NCBI RefSeq assembly: GCF_003999995.1 | Contig: NZ_RJAD01000001.1 | Coordinates: forward strand, 2,046,001 to 2,110,000 | Direction of reading: 5' to 3' | Length of the DNA stretch: 64,000 nucleotides | Source: Microbacterium sulfonylureivorans | Lineage (GTDB): Bacteria; Actinomycetota; Actinomycetes; Actinomycetales; Microbacteriaceae | Part shown: positions 1 through 9,073 of the stretch, piece by piece | How positions within the stretch are numbered: position 1 is the first letter of the stretch | How the letters are laid out: each line of letters begins with the position of its first letter | The notes under the pieces: model-generated | The model's input: the letters and a program-made list of their open reading frames with translations, nothing else | Database searches by the model: none | What the model was told of the DNA's origin: nothing | Position numbers and translations under genes: made by a program

Positions 1-51
1 GTCATGGTCATCTGCAAGTCGAACCCGCGTCACAAGCAGCGCCAGGGCTGA
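1..51 (+). CDS. rpmJ: 50S ribosomal protein bL36, C-terminal end (partial)
   Basis: The window opens inside this gene. The visible frame reads VMVICKSNPRHKQRQG and then TGA, which is the conserved C-terminus of bL36 with its zinc-ribbon Cys and His. It lies directly upstream of rpsM, as in most actinobacterial alpha operons. The N-terminal half lies before base 1. Confidence 0.93.
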   Translation, partial: VMVICKSNPRHKQRQG

Positions 52-198
52 TCGGATGCTGCGCCCCGGCGCAGCCCGACGACTCACAACTGAACACATC
101 ACAGGCAGGATCAGAACCTCTCCGGAGGGGACACCTCGGGCGGAGGCCCGGGCACCGACCCTGCTCCACACCTCCACTCACTCCATAGGAGAAACCGC

Positions 199-573
199 AT
201 GGCACGTCTTGCCGGCGTTGACATCCCGCGCGACAAGCGCGTGGTGATCGCCCTTACCTACATCTACGGCGTCGGCCGTACCCGCTCCGTCGAGATCCTC
301 AAGGCGACGGAGATCGACGAGAACATCCGCGTCAAGGACCTCAGCGACGACCAGCTCATCGCGCTCCGCGACAACATCGAGGCCAACTACAAGGTCGAGG
401 GTGACCTCCGCCGTGAGGTGGCCGCCGACATCCGCCGCAAGGTCGAGATCGGCTCCTACGAGGGCCTGCGCCACCGCCGCGGCCTCCCGGTGCGCGGTCA
501 GCGCACGAAGACGAACGCGCGTACCCGCAAGGGTCCCAAGCGCACCGTCGCCGGCAAGAAGAAGGCGCGCTAG
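199..573 (+). CDS. rpsM: 30S ribosomal protein uS13
   Basis: A 124-residue protein of normal length for uS13, a head protein of the small subunit that contacts the P-site tRNA and the inter-subunit bridges. It starts [19 protein letters not shown], and the conserved stretch [19 protein letters not shown] near residue 95 is the family signature. The C-terminus is Lys/Arg-rich. The ATG follows an AGGAGA ribosome binding site. It lies between rpmJ and rpsK in the standard order. The 147-bp gap to rpmJ holds no gene that I can see. Confidence 0.98.
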   Translation: MARLAGVDIPRDKRVVIALTYIYGVGRTRSVEILKATEIDENIRVKDLSDDQLIALRDNIEANYKVEGDLRREVAADIRRKVEIGSYEGLRHRRGLPVRGQRTKTNARTRKGPKRTVAGKKKAR

Positions 574-612
574 GCCTCCGCCGGCGCCCCAAGGATTTAG
601 GGAGTAACGCAC

Positions 613-1011
613 ATGGCACAGGCCAAGACCGCTGCGCGCAAGCCGCGCCGCAAGGAGAAGAAGAACATCGCGCTGGGCCAGGCCCACATCAAGTCGACGT
701 TCAACAACACGATCGTCTCGATCACCGACCCCTCGGGCGCTGTCATCAGCTGGGCCTCGTCGGGTGGCGTGGGCTTCAAGGGCTCGCGCAAGTCGACCCC
801 CTATGCCGCAGGCATGGCCGCCGAGTCGGCCGCCCGCCAGGCGCAGGAGCACGGTGTCAAGAAGGTCGACGTCTTCGTGAAGGGCCCGGGCTCGGGCCGC
901 GAGACCGCGATCCGCTCGCTCCAGGCCGCAGGCCTCGAGGTCGGCCAGATCCAGGATGTGACGCCGCAGGCTCACAACGGCTGCCGTCCCCCGAAGCGCC
1001 GCCGCGTCTGA
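613..1011 (+). CDS. rpsK: 30S ribosomal protein uS11
   Basis: A 132-residue uS11, a platform protein of the small subunit. The first 25 residues are the usual basic Lys/Arg extension, followed by the conserved core with [14 protein letters not shown] and the C-terminal [11 protein letters not shown]. It follows rpsM by 39 bp, preceded by a GGGAG ribosome binding site, and is presumably in the same transcript. A stable 12-bp hairpin lies just after it, before rpoA. Confidence 0.98.
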   Translation: MAQAKTAARKPRRKEKKNIALGQAHIKSTFNNTIVSITDPSGAVISWASSGGVGFKGSRKSTPYAAGMAAESAARQAQEHGVKKVDVFVKGPGSGRETAIRSLQAAGLEVGQIQDVTPQAHNGCRPPKRRRV

Positions 1012-1019
1012 TTTCCCGG

Positions 1020-1048
1020 AGCCGGGGCACCCGTGCGGTGCCCCGGCT
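1020..1048 (+). terminator. hairpin between rpsK and rpoA (attenuator or processing site)
   Basis: Arms at 1020-1031 and 1037-1048 are perfect 12-bp complements around a 5-nt loop. No T-run follows and the operon normally continues into rpoA, so I favour partial termination, RNA processing or 3'-end protection over full termination. A weaker inverted repeat (1061-1069 with 1102-1110) lies downstream in the same 169-bp gap. Confidence 0.5.
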
Positions 1049-1180
1049 ACCGCACGCTTCGGCGTCCGGGTTCTCGATGACCGCCCCGCGGCACTCGATC
1101 ACCGGACGCCCTGAGAAAAACTCAACACCTCACCCACCGCACGTGTCATATAGCGGGCACGTGATCGAAAGGAACACATA

Positions 1181-2170
1181 GTGCTCATCGCACAGCGTCC
1201 CACTCTGACCGAGGAGAAGGTCGGGGAGTTCCGCAGCCGCTTCGTCATCGAGCCGCTGGAGCCCGGCTTCGGCTACACGATCGGCAACGCGCTGCGTCGC
1301 AGCCTCCTGTCGTCCATCCCCGGCGCAGCCGTGACGTCGATCCGCATCGACGGCGTCCTCCACGAGTTCAGCACCATCCCCGGTGTCAAGGAGGATGTCA
1401 CCGAGATCATCCTCAACATCAAGCAGCTGGTCGTCTCCAGCGAGCGCGACGAGCCCATCACGGCGTACCTGCGCAAGACCGGCTCCGGTGAGGTCACCGC
1501 CGCCGACATCTCGGCTCCGGCCGGTGTCGAGGTGCACAACCCCGAGCTCGTCATCGCGACCCTCAACGACACCGCGAAGTTCGAGCTGGAGCTCACCATC
1601 GAGCGCGGCCGCGGCTACGTCTCGGCGACCCAGAACCGCAACGAGTACGCCGAGGCCGGTCAGATCCCGATCGACTCGATCTACTCGCCCGTGCTCAAGG
1701 TCAGCTACCGCGTCGAGGCCACCCGTGCCGGTGAGCGCACCGACTTCGACAAGCTCGTGCTGGACGTCGAGAGCAAGTCCTCGATCGCTCCCCGCGACGC
1801 CGTCGCCTCGGCCGGGCGCACCCTGACGGAGCTCTTCGGCCTGGCCCGTGAGCTCAACGTCGAGGCCGAGGGCATCGAGATCGGCCCCGCGCCGGTCGAG
1901 ACCGTCCTCTCCAACGAGCTGTCGATGCCGATCGAGGACCTCGATCTGTCGGTCCGCTCGTACAACTGCCTCAAGCGCGAAGGCATCAACACCGTTTCGG
2001 AGCTCGTCGCCCTCTCGGAGACGCAGCTCATGAACATCCGCAACTTCGGTCAGAAGTCGGTCGACGAGGTGCGCGACAAGCTCGTCTCGCTCGGCCTGTC
2101 GCTGAAGGACTCGGTCCCCGGGTTCGACGGCGCGCACTTCTACGGCGGCTACGACGACGAGACCGTCTGA
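1181..2170 (+). CDS. rpoA: DNA-directed RNA polymerase subunit alpha
   Basis: A 329-residue alpha subunit. The N-terminal dimerisation domain (about 1-230) contains [20 protein letters not shown], and the C-terminal domain (about 245-315) contains the helix-hairpin-helix region reading [15 protein letters not shown], which binds UP-element DNA and activators. The GTG start has an AAAGGA ribosome binding site 7 nt upstream, and the N-terminus [12 protein letters not shown] matches the actinobacterial family. It sits in the usual place between rpsK and rplQ. The 169-bp upstream gap could hold a secondary promoter (AT-rich TCATATAG near 1146). Confidence 0.98.
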   Translation: MLIAQRPTLTEEKVGEFRSRFVIEPLEPGFGYTIGNALRRSLLSSIPGAAVTSIRIDGVLHEFSTIPGVKEDVTEIILNIKQLVVSSERDEPITAYLRKTGSGEVTAADISAPAGVEVHNPELVIATLNDTAKFELELTIERGRGYVSATQNRNEYAEAGQIPIDSIYSPVLKVSYRVEATRAGERTDFDKLVLDVESKSSIAPRDAVASAGRTLTELFGLARELNVEAEGIEIGPAPVETVLSNELSMPIEDLDLSVRSYNCLKREGINTVSELVALSETQLMNIRNFGQKSVDEVRDKLVSLGLSLKDSVPGFDGAHFYGGYDDETV

Positions 2171-2209
2171 GTTCCGGTCCCCCCGAAACTGATCCTGGAG
2201 TAACAAAGA

Positions 2210-2773
2210 ATGCCTAAGCCCACGAAGGGACCCCGCCTCGGAGGCGGCCCCGCCCACGAGCGCCTGCTGCTTGCGAACCTCGCCGCGGCCCTGTTCACGC
2301 ACAAGTCGATCCGCACGACCGAGACCAAGGCCAAGCGCCTGCGTCCGCTGGCCGAGCGCCTGATCACCTTCGCCAAGCGCGGCGACCTGCACGCCCGTCG
2401 CCGGGTGCTGTCGGTCATCGGTGACAAGGAAGTCGTGCACGTTCTCTTCACCGAGATCGCGCCGCTCGTCGCCGAGCGCGAGGGTGGCTACACCCGCATC
2501 ACGAAGGTCGGCAACCGCAAGGGCGACAACGCCCCCATGGCCGTCATCGAGCTCGTCCTCGAGCCCGTGACGCCGAAGGCGAAGTCGGCCAAGAAGACCG
2601 CCGCGGCCCAGGCCGCTCCGGTCGCCGAAGAGGCTCCGGCCGAGGCCGAGGTCGACGAGACCCCCGCCGCCGACGCCACCGAGGCCGGCGCCGAGTCGCA
2701 GGCCGAGGGCGCTGCCGCCGAGGCCGCTGCCGAGGAGGCCGTCGAGGCCCCCGCCGAGGAGAAGTCCGAGTAA
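2210..2773 (+). CDS. rplQ: 50S ribosomal protein bL17 with acidic Ala/Glu tail
   Basis: The first ~120 residues are bL17 ([20 protein letters not shown], then the [15 protein letters not shown] region), which sits near the polypeptide exit tunnel. Residues after ~125 form a low-complexity Ala/Glu/Pro tail of about 60 residues; such tails are common in actinobacterial bL17 and are probably disordered. It is the last gene of the operon, 39 bp after rpoA, and is followed by a strong terminator. Confidence 0.97.
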   Translation: MPKPTKGPRLGGGPAHERLLLANLAAALFTHKSIRTTETKAKRLRPLAERLITFAKRGDLHARRRVLSVIGDKEVVHVLFTEIAPLVAEREGGYTRITKVGNRKGDNAPMAVIELVLEPVTPKAKSAKKTAAAQAAPVAEEAPAEAEVDETPAADATEAGAESQAEGAAAEAAAEEAVEAPAEEKSE

Positions 2774-2835
2774 TCGGTCCGTCGGGCTCAACGCCCGGCC
2801 GGTCACGGCGTCACCGCCGCGACCACCCTTGCACC

Positions 2836-2872
2836 GCGAGACCCGCGTGCCCTTCGGGGCCGCGGGTCTCGC
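2836..2872 (+). terminator. terminator of the rpsM-rplQ operon
   Basis: A 12-bp perfect stem (2836-2847 with 2861-2872) is extended inside the loop by four more pairs closing on a TTCG tetraloop (GCCC-TTCG-GGGC). Position downstream of rplQ and stability support intrinsic termination, although the following bases are not a T-run. Confidence 0.8.
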
Positions 2873-2910
2873 TGCGTCTGCGGGCAGGATCGCAGCGCAG
2901 AGCGGGCAGC

Positions 2911-2940
2911 GAAGAGCGGATGCCGCGGCATCCGCTCTTC
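2911..2940. terminator. 30-bp perfect palindrome at the end of the acyltransferase gene
   Basis: GAAGAGCGGATGCCG is followed immediately by its exact reverse complement, with no spacer. It abuts the minus-strand acyltransferase stop at 2942, so it probably acts as that gene's terminator hairpin. A near copy lies at 50244-50279 behind livF, and the central 16 bp (GGATGCCGCGGCATCC) also occurs inside coding sequence at 5554-5569. Confidence 0.6.
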
Positions 2941-2941
2941 C

Positions 2942-5014
2942 CTATTCGGCGACGGGCGGCGGCCGGTGGCTGAGGTTCTCGTGGAGTCGGAGTTCGCGCT
3001 CGTACTGGCGCCGCGCGCGATCCTGCTCGACCGATTCGACGGCGCGGGCGATGGTCTCGGCGAAGACGCGCCCCCCGTCGGCACCCGGATGGATCGAGTC
3101 GCCGGCGAGGAGGTCGGTGCGATCGGCGATCGCCGACGACCAGTCCGCGACGACGACGCCTGGGTGCGAGGATGCGAAGTCGTCGAGCGCGGCGTTCACT
3201 CCCGGAATCCAGTCCCGCGGGGCGTACGCGTTCACGAGCACGAGGTGGCGGTCCGGCCCTGCGATCGCCGCCATGCGCTCGAGTGACCCCAGGTCGACGG
3301 GGCCGTTCGTGCCCAGCGCGACGACCACGTAGGGCCGCAGCAGGCCAGAGGCCTCCAGCTGCTCGAGGATGCCGGGGCCGGCCCACGCCGAGCGTGACAC
3401 CTCGGCATCCACGTGGATGCCGGGGAGGCGCTCGAGCAGCGCGGGAGCAGAGGCGAGCATCACGGAGTCGCCGACCGCGCTGACCTCGGCGCCCGTCACG
3501 GGAGTGGGCATCGGCGTCGGCGACGGTCGCGAGGTCAGAGGCCCCCCGGGCGGCGGCGGCGGGGTCGCCGGCGCGGCAGGCGTCGTCGCCTCAGGTGTCG
3601 GCACCGGGCTGGGGCTGCGGGCGGCGCGATCCAGCGCCTCCTGGCCGGCTGTCACGACAGCCTCTCCGGACGACTGCGACGGCGCTGCGGCGATCGCAGC
3701 AGAGGTGCCGCCCAAGACCAGCAGCCCGGCGGCGGCGACCCCGAGCACACGAAGGCGGCCGCGGGAGTCGCGGCGCACCTGGTCGCGCAGCCGACGCAAC
3801 GACGCGCGGAAGCCGATGCGCCGTACCGGCGTCTCGAGGAGCCGGTAGGACAGCTCGGCGGCCAAGAGGGTGACCGCGAGCACGCCGATGCCTATCCAGA
3901 CGGGTGCGTTCGCCCCGGCCGTGGGCGCGGCCGCCATCGCGAGGACGAGGAGCGGCCAGTGCCACAGGTAGATGCCGTAGGAGCGATCACCCACCCAGCG
4001 GAGCGGGCGCGCGTCGATCGCCGGTCCGAACCAGGACCCCGGCCACACTCCTGCGACGATCGCGACGGCGGTGAGGATGCTCGCCGCCAGCAGGGTGCCC
4101 GGGAACGAGCCCACGCCGTCGACCGGCGGCAGGGACGCGACAACCGCGATGCCGACGAGTGAGGCGATGCCGAGGCATCCCATCGCGGTCCTGGAGCTGC
4201 GACGATCGATCCACTCCGGCCGTGTCTTCGGCCGCCCGGGCGATGCCGACGCGGGGAGCACGATCGTCCAGCCCGGCGGCGGCGTGACGGCCGGCCGGAG
4301 AAGCGCGGCATCCGCAGTCTCGCGGGCGGGGCGCGACAGCAGCGGCATGAGCACGAAGGCGACGGCGACACCGAGCAGGATGCCGAAGGAGTGGGTGTCG
4401 GTTCCGAAGTACGCGCGGGTCACGTCGCCGCCGCTCGCCACCAGCACCCCCATCGACACCGCGGATGCCGCGGCAAGGGCGACCGCTGCCACCGCCCGCG
4501 CGCCGCCGCGGGGCAGAAGGAGGAAGAGCGGAAGGACGAGCGGCCAGATCACGTAGAACTGCTCCTCGACCGCGAGCGACCAGAAGTTGCGGAAGAGCTC
4601 GGGCGCGGCCGCGCCGAAGTAGCCGCCCTCGCCCGCGATCGAGAGCCAGTTGTAGCTGAACGTCAGCGCTCCGAGCACCTGCTCGCCCAGGCGCAGTAGC
4701 ACGTCGCCGCCGACGATCCAGGCGAGGGTGGAGCACACCGTCACCACGAGGGCGAGCGCCGGGATCAGGCGTCGCGCGCGGCGCTTCCAGAATCCGCCGA
4801 GGCTGATCCGTCCGGTGGTGTCGTGCTCGCGAAGCAGCAGGCTCGTGATGAGGAACCCGCTGATCACGAAGAAGACGTCGACTCCCACGTACCCGCCCGG
4901 GAAGAGCGCGGGCGGGAACAGATGGTAGAGGACTACGAGGGTCACGGCTATCGCGCGCAGGCCGTCGAGTCCCGCGTAGCGGGGGGAGGGTGCTGCGGGC
5001 GCGGTCGACGTCAT
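2942..5014 (-). CDS. OafA/YrhL-type acyltransferase with C-terminal SGNH domain
   Basis: About 690 residues. Residues 1-~370 form the membrane acyltransferase-3 domain with about ten TM helices, opening GLDGLRAIAVTLVVLYHLFP (catalytic His of the family in LYH) and carrying the RRARRLIPAL loop. After a Pro/Thr-rich linker comes an SGNH-hydrolase fold: GDSV (Ser near residue 515), GTNG, and DSIHPG holding the Asp/His pair. Such proteins O-acetylate surface polysaccharides or peptidoglycan: the membrane part passes acyl groups to the SGNH part outside the cell. The ATG at 5014 was chosen because MTSTAPAAPSPRYAG leads straight into the domain; the frame stays open further upstream but that part lacks homology. 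Its substrate cannot be told from sequence. Confidence 0.9.
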   Translation of the reverse strand: MTSTAPAAPSPRYAGLDGLRAIAVTLVVLYHLFPPALFPGGYVGVDVFFVISGFLITSLLLREHDTTGRISLGGFWKRRARRLIPALALVVTVCSTLAWIVGGDVLLRLGEQVLGALTFSYNWLSIAGEGGYFGAAAPELFRNFWSLAVEEQFYVIWPLVLPLFLLLPRGGARAVAAVALAAASAVSMGVLVASGGDVTRAYFGTDTHSFGILLGVAVAFVLMPLLSRPARETADAALLRPAVTPPPGWTIVLPASASPGRPKTRPEWIDRRSSRTAMGCLGIASLVGIAVVASLPPVDGVGSFPGTLLAASILTAVAIVAGVWPGSWFGPAIDARPLRWVGDRSYGIYLWHWPLLVLAMAAAPTAGANAPVWIGIGVLAVTLLAAELSYRLLETPVRRIGFRASLRRLRDQVRRDSRGRLRVLGVAAAGLLVLGGTSAAIAAAPSQSSGEAVVTAGQEALDRAARSPSPVPTPEATTPAAPATPPPPPGGPLTSRPSPTPMPTPVTGAEVSAVGDSVMLASAPALLERLPGIHVDAEVSRSAWAGPGILEQLEASGLLRPYVVVALGTNGPVDLGSLERMAAIAGPDRHLVLVNAYAPRDWIPGVNAALDDFASSHPGVVVADWSSAIADRTDLLAGDSIHPGADGGRVFAETIARAVESVEQDRARRQYERELRLHENLSHRPPPVAE

Positions 5015-5203
5015 GAGTTTCGTGTGGGGGGGAAGACGGCCATTGTACGGCTCCTCGCGCCGAGCACCGGTGTGGGCTCCCGCGAGTCGACGGCCTCTCT
5101 CTCTACCCCCCGAGCGAGCGCGGACGCTAGTCTTGGCGCAACCTCGCGGCAGCGGGGCCATGGGGATGTTTCCTGCGCCGGGGCGGCGCACGAGGGAGAC
5201 GAC

Positions 5204-7381
5204 GTGTCCGAGCAGGCGCAGCCTACCGCGGCACCCACTCAGTGGGTGGGCACACCGCGTGCTCGTCAGCGCGCCGGCCTGTCGATCTACTCGATCCTGC
5301 TCATCATGCTGCTGTCGGTCAGCGTCCTTTCGAGCATCGTCGTCGGCATCATCGGCTACGTCAACGGCACCGAGGCGCTGCGCGCCATCGCCTACGAGAA
5401 GCTCGTCGAGATCCGTGAGAACCGCACTCGCGAGGTCGCGCAGCTGTTCGGCTCGATCGAGAACGCGGTGAGGCTCAGCGCCCTCAACGAGACGAGCAAG
5501 CAGGCGGCGCGCGCCTTCGCCGAAGGCTTCGCGGAGCTCGAGGAGCAGGAGACGGATGCCGCGGCATCCGCTCAGGTCGAGGCATACTACCGAGACGTCT
5601 TCGCCGCCGACCTCGCAGAGGCCACCGGGGAGTCCGTCGACGGCTCGACCTTCGCGCCGAAGGGCGGCGCCGAGAGCTACCTGCAGTACCACTACGTGAT
5701 CCCGTACGAGGACTGGGAGGACGCGATCCTCTCGAGCGATGCCGGCGACGGCAGCGCCTGGTCGGAGGCGCACGCGCTCTACCACCCGTACTACCGGGCG
5801 ATGACCGAGCTTCAGGACTTCGAGGACGTCCTCATGCTCGACACCGAGGGGAACGTCATCTACACGGCCTTCAAGGGCGTCGACCTCGGCACGAACCTCT
5901 TCGACGGCCCCTACCGGCTGTCGAACCTCGCCGTGGCGTACCGCGAGGCGATGGACCGCAACATCGTCGACGACGTCGTGATCGCCGACTTCGCACCGTA
6001 CAGTCCGAGCCTCGGAAACCCCGCAGGGTGGGCCGTCACGCCGATCGCCGACGACGGCGAGGTGATCGGGGCGCTCGCCATCGAGCTGCCCATCGATCGC
6101 ATCAACGACGTGATGACGGTCGGCGGCGAGTGGGCGATGAACGGGCTGGGCGCCACGGGGGAGACGTACCTCGTCGGGCGGGATCTCCTGATGCGGTCGA
6201 TCTCGAGGGAGCTCGTCGACGACCCCGCGTCCTACGCGGTCGCGGCGGTCGCAGCGGGACTGCCTCCGGAGACGGCGGCGCTCAGCGTGCAGAACGGCAA
6301 CACGCTGATGCAGCAGGCGATCTCGGGCGAGGCCGTCACACGCGCACTGTCGGGCGAGGACGGCACGCTGCTCGAGCGCGACTATCTCGGACGCGACAGC
6401 CTGATCGCCTACGCGCCGCTCAATGTGGACGGGCTCAACTGGGTCATCGTCGCGCAGGAGACCTCTGCGGAGGCGCTCGTGCCGGTCGAGGACTTCACAC
6501 GCAACCTGATCCTCTCGACCGCCGGCATGATCATCTTCGTCTGCCTGCTCTCGCTGGTGCTGGCGCAGGTGTTCGTGCGTCCGCTGCGGCGCCTCAAGGC
6601 CGCGGCGCAGCGCATCGCCGCGGGCGACGAGGGCGTGCAGGTCGAAGCCGGCTCGAGCGACGAGCTGGCCGACGTCGCGAACGCCTTCAACGACATGAGC
6701 CGCAGCCTCCAGGTAAAGTCGCACCTCATCGAGCAGCAGGAGAAGGCCAACGAGCAGCTGATCCTCTCGTTCATGCCCGAGGGCATGGCCAGCCGGTACA
6801 AGCACGGTGATGAGTCGATCACGCAGGACAGCGACGACGTCACGGTCGTGTTCGCCGACATCGTCGGGTTCGAGGAGCTCGCGCTGTCGCTGTCGTCCGA
6901 CGAGGCGATCGCCCGGCTCAACGACCTGATCCGGACGTTCGACGAGGCCGCGGAGCGTCACGGGGTCGAGCGCGTGCGCACGACGAGGCAGAGTTACCTC
7001 GCCAGCTGCGGACTGGCCACGCCGCGCGTCGACAACGCCCGTCGCGCCGTCGAGTTCGCGCTCGAGCTCGACGCGATCCTCGAGCGCTACTCCGCCCAGC
7101 AGGGTGTCAAGCTCGACCTGCGGGCCGGGCTCGACTCGGGCAAGGTCACCAGCGGACTCATCGGTCGTGCGCGGGTCGTGTACGACATGTGGGGGGATGC
7201 CGTGAACCTCGCCTTCCGCGTGCAGGGCGACTCCGATGAGCCGGGCATCTACGTCACCCAGCGCGTCGCCGACCGGCTTCCCGATTCGATCCCCGTCATG
7301 CCGGCCGGAGACGTCGACACGCAGAGCGGCGTCCAGCGGGTCTGGAAGGTCGAGGCCCCCGCGATCATCGTGGAGGGATGA
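5204..7381 (+). CDS. sensor protein with cache-like domain, HAMP and class III nucleotide cyclase domain (degenerate site)
   Basis: 725 residues from a GTG preceded by GAGGGAG. TM1 is at about 28-48, then an extracytoplasmic sensor region of ~380 residues (dCache-like), TM2 at about 435-458, HAMP to ~510, and a C-terminal class III adenylate/guanylate cyclase domain. The first metal Asp is present (FADIVGF, D552), as are D661 and the NLAFR pair N668/R672. The usual GDAYM motif with the second metal Asp reads RQSYL here (R595/Q596), and the purine-contact Lys position is Arg. Catalysis is therefore doubtful or altered. Its stop overlaps the start of a channel gene with a cyclic-nucleotide-binding domain, so ligand sensing linked to channel gating is the likely role. 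Confidence 0.88.
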   Translation: MSEQAQPTAAPTQWVGTPRARQRAGLSIYSILLIMLLSVSVLSSIVVGIIGYVNGTEALRAIAYEKLVEIRENRTREVAQLFGSIENAVRLSALNETSKQAARAFAEGFAELEEQETDAAASAQVEAYYRDVFAADLAEATGESVDGSTFAPKGGAESYLQYHYVIPYEDWEDAILSSDAGDGSAWSEAHALYHPYYRAMTELQDFEDVLMLDTEGNVIYTAFKGVDLGTNLFDGPYRLSNLAVAYREAMDRNIVDDVVIADFAPYSPSLGNPAGWAVTPIADDGEVIGALAIELPIDRINDVMTVGGEWAMNGLGATGETYLVGRDLLMRSISRELVDDPASYAVAAVAAGLPPETAALSVQNGNTLMQQAISGEAVTRALSGEDGTLLERDYLGRDSLIAYAPLNVDGLNWVIVAQETSAEALVPVEDFTRNLILSTAGMIIFVCLLSLVLAQVFVRPLRRLKAAAQRIAAGDEGVQVEAGSSDELADVANAFNDMSRSLQVKSHLIEQQEKANEQLILSFMPEGMASRYKHGDESITQDSDDVTVVFADIVGFEELALSLSSDEAIARLNDLIRTFDEAAERHGVERVRTTRQSYLASCGLATPRVDNARRAVEFALELDAILERYSAQQGVKLDLRAGLDSGKVTSGLIGRARVVYDMWGDAVNLAFRVQGDSDEPGIYVTQRVADRLPDSIPVMPAGDVDTQSGVQRVWKVEAPAIIVEG

Positions 7382-8823
7382 GGCATCCGATGGCCGACAT
7401 CGTCTCGCAGCCGTGGTTCTGGCCCGCCGTCATCGTCTCGGTGGGGCTGCCCCTCGCGCTGATCGGCCTGACGGAGTTCCACAACGCGCTGGCCCGGCGG
7501 GGGAGCCGCGCCGCGCCGATCATCCTGATGATCCGCAACTACCTCGTGCCGGTCGCGGGGATCCTCGTGCTGATCAGCTCTCCCGGCGCGTGGCAGGGCG
7601 AGGGCACCTGGCCGCGCGTCGTCTGGACGATCTTCGGCCTGCTCGTGATCGTCATCACGATCAACGCGGTCAACCACCTCGTCTTCCACCGCGCGGAGAA
7701 GGGGTCGTGGCGCGATCGGTTCCCGACGATCTTCAGCGACCTCATCCGGTTCGTCTTCATCATCCTCGGCATCGCCGCGGTGTTCTGGTGGGTCTGGGAC
7801 GCCGACGTCGCCGGCGTCTTCGCCGCGCTCGGCATCACTTCCATCGTCGTCGGCCTCGCGCTGCAGAACGCCGTCGGGTCGATCGTCTCCGGGCTGTTCC
7901 TCGTGTTCGAGGCGCCGTTCGAACTCGGCGATTGGATCGAGACCGGCGGCACCCGGGGGCAGATCGTCGAGGTGAACTGGCGGGCCGTCCATCTCGACAC
8001 CGGCAACGGCATCGTCGTGATGCCGACGGCCGAGCTCGCCGACGGCTCGTTCGTCAACCTGTCGCGGAGCCCTGATCCCTACGCCGCGGTGCTCGAGCTC
8101 GAGTTCGGCAGTGACGACCCCCCGGGCCGGGTGCGCGAGCTCCTCGTGACCGTCGCGCGCGACATCCCGCTCCTCGCTCCCGACCGGGACGCGAGCGCCG
8201 CGACGCTGTCGGCCAGCAGGTATGCGGTCGCCATCCCGCTGCGCAGCCCCGGCGACCGCGCCGCCGTGCTCGACACGTTCGCCACACGGGTCTGGTACGC
8301 GGCACGGCGAGCCGAGCTGCACCTGGACGGCGACATGACCGACGACTGGCGCACACCGGCGCGACTGCAGGACGCGCTCCGACAGATCTCGCCCACGCTC
8401 AGCCTCAAGGCGGGCGAGACCGACGCGCTCGCCGCGCATGCCCGGCTGGAGCGGTACTGCGCGGGCGAGTCCATCCTGCGCCCGGGGACGGTGCCCGCCG
8501 AGACGCGCTTCATCCTTGCAGGCGAGGTCATGCTCGGCATTCCCACGGACGACGACGGGTTCGTGCAGGTCACCAGGCTCGGACCCGACGACGCCGTGGG
8601 CCTGACCGCCCTGTCGCGCTCGCAGACGATCTCACGCGCCGTCGCGCTGAGCGAGGTCGACGTCGTCGTCCTTCCCGTCGCCGTGCTCGACGAGATCGTG
8701 CGCATGCATCCGGTCGTCGCCCGCGAGATCGTCCGCGAGAGCGAGAACCGCACGAGGCTCGCCCGCATGGCACTCCACGCTGCGGGGGAGTACCTCCCGC
8801 ACGGCCGCAGCGTGCTCGGCTGA
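7378..8823 (+). CDS. MscS-family channel with C-terminal cyclic-nucleotide-binding domain
   Basis: 481 residues. There are four or five N-terminal TM helices, then the MscS pore/beta-domain signature (GLALQNAVGSIVSGLFL, then EAPFELGDWI near residues 160-185), a cytoplasmic cage region to ~330, and a CNB-type beta barrel at about 345-470 (YCAGESILRPGTVP, then FILAGEVML). Channels of this build are known as bacterial cyclic-nucleotide-gated MscS-like proteins. The first ATG overlaps the cyclase TGA (ATGA); an alternative ATG at 7390 gives MADIVSQ. Overlap with the cyclase argues strongly for one functional unit. Its TGA lies inside the first copy of a 46-bp tandem repeat. Confidence 0.92.
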   Translation: MRHPMADIVSQPWFWPAVIVSVGLPLALIGLTEFHNALARRGSRAAPIILMIRNYLVPVAGILVLISSPGAWQGEGTWPRVVWTIFGLLVIVITINAVNHLVFHRAEKGSWRDRFPTIFSDLIRFVFIILGIAAVFWWVWDADVAGVFAALGITSIVVGLALQNAVGSIVSGLFLVFEAPFELGDWIETGGTRGQIVEVNWRAVHLDTGNGIVVMPTAELADGSFVNLSRSPDPYAAVLELEFGSDDPPGRVRELLVTVARDIPLLAPDRDASAATLSASRYAVAIPLRSPGDRAAVLDTFATRVWYAARRAELHLDGDMTDDWRTPARLQDALRQISPTLSLKAGETDALAAHARLERYCAGESILRPGTVPAETRFILAGEVMLGIPTDDDGFVQVTRLGPDDAVGLTALSRSQTISRAVALSEVDVVVLPVAVLDEIVRMHPVVAREIVRESENRTRLARMALHAAGEYLPHGRSVLG

Positions 8824-9057
8824 CGCGGGACCTTTCCGGGGCTCCGCCCCAGACCCCCGGCTTGCTGACGCGCGGACCTTTCCGAGGCTCCGCCCCAGAC
8901 CCGCGGCCTGCTGACGCGGGGACCTTTCCGGGGCTCCGCCCCAGACCCCCGGCTTGCTGACGCGGGGACCTTTCCGGGGCTCCGCCCCAGACCCCCGGCT
9001 TGCTGACGCGCGGACCTTTCCGGGGCTCCGCCCCAGACCCCCGGCTTGCTGACGCGC
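8819..9057. repeat. five tandem copies of a 46-bp GC-rich unit plus a partial sixth
   Basis: Units begin GCTGACGCG at 8819, 8864, 8910, 8956 and 9002, with a truncated start at 9048. The first is 45 bp (one G missing) and the others 46 bp. Each holds ACCTTTCCGGGGCTCCGCCCC, which folds as GGGGC-TCC-GCCCC. Copy 2 carries most of the substitutions and the rest are nearly identical, suggesting recent expansion. The array fills the whole gap between the channel gene and truA. Confidence 0.95.
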
Positions 9058-9073
9058 GCCCTAAGCTGGGGCG

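Noticed and set aside
1130-2806. 558-codon frame opposite rpoA-rplQ
   Set aside because: Antisense shadow of two universal genes.
2942-6961. Single 1339-codon minus-strand frame
   Set aside because: Only the downstream 690 codons (from 5014) show acyltransferase homology. The rest runs antisense to the cyclase gene and is a high-GC shadow with Arg/Asp/Val/Leu-rich composition.
5204-8823. Cyclase/channel pair as a Pycsar defence system
   Set aside because: Pycsar cyclases as I know them are small soluble enzymes with intact metal sites and TM or TIR effectors. Here there is a large extracellular sensor, HAMP and a damaged metal site. Kept only as an analogy.
8819-9057. CRISPR array
   Set aside because: Units are contiguous without unique spacers and no cas genes are present.
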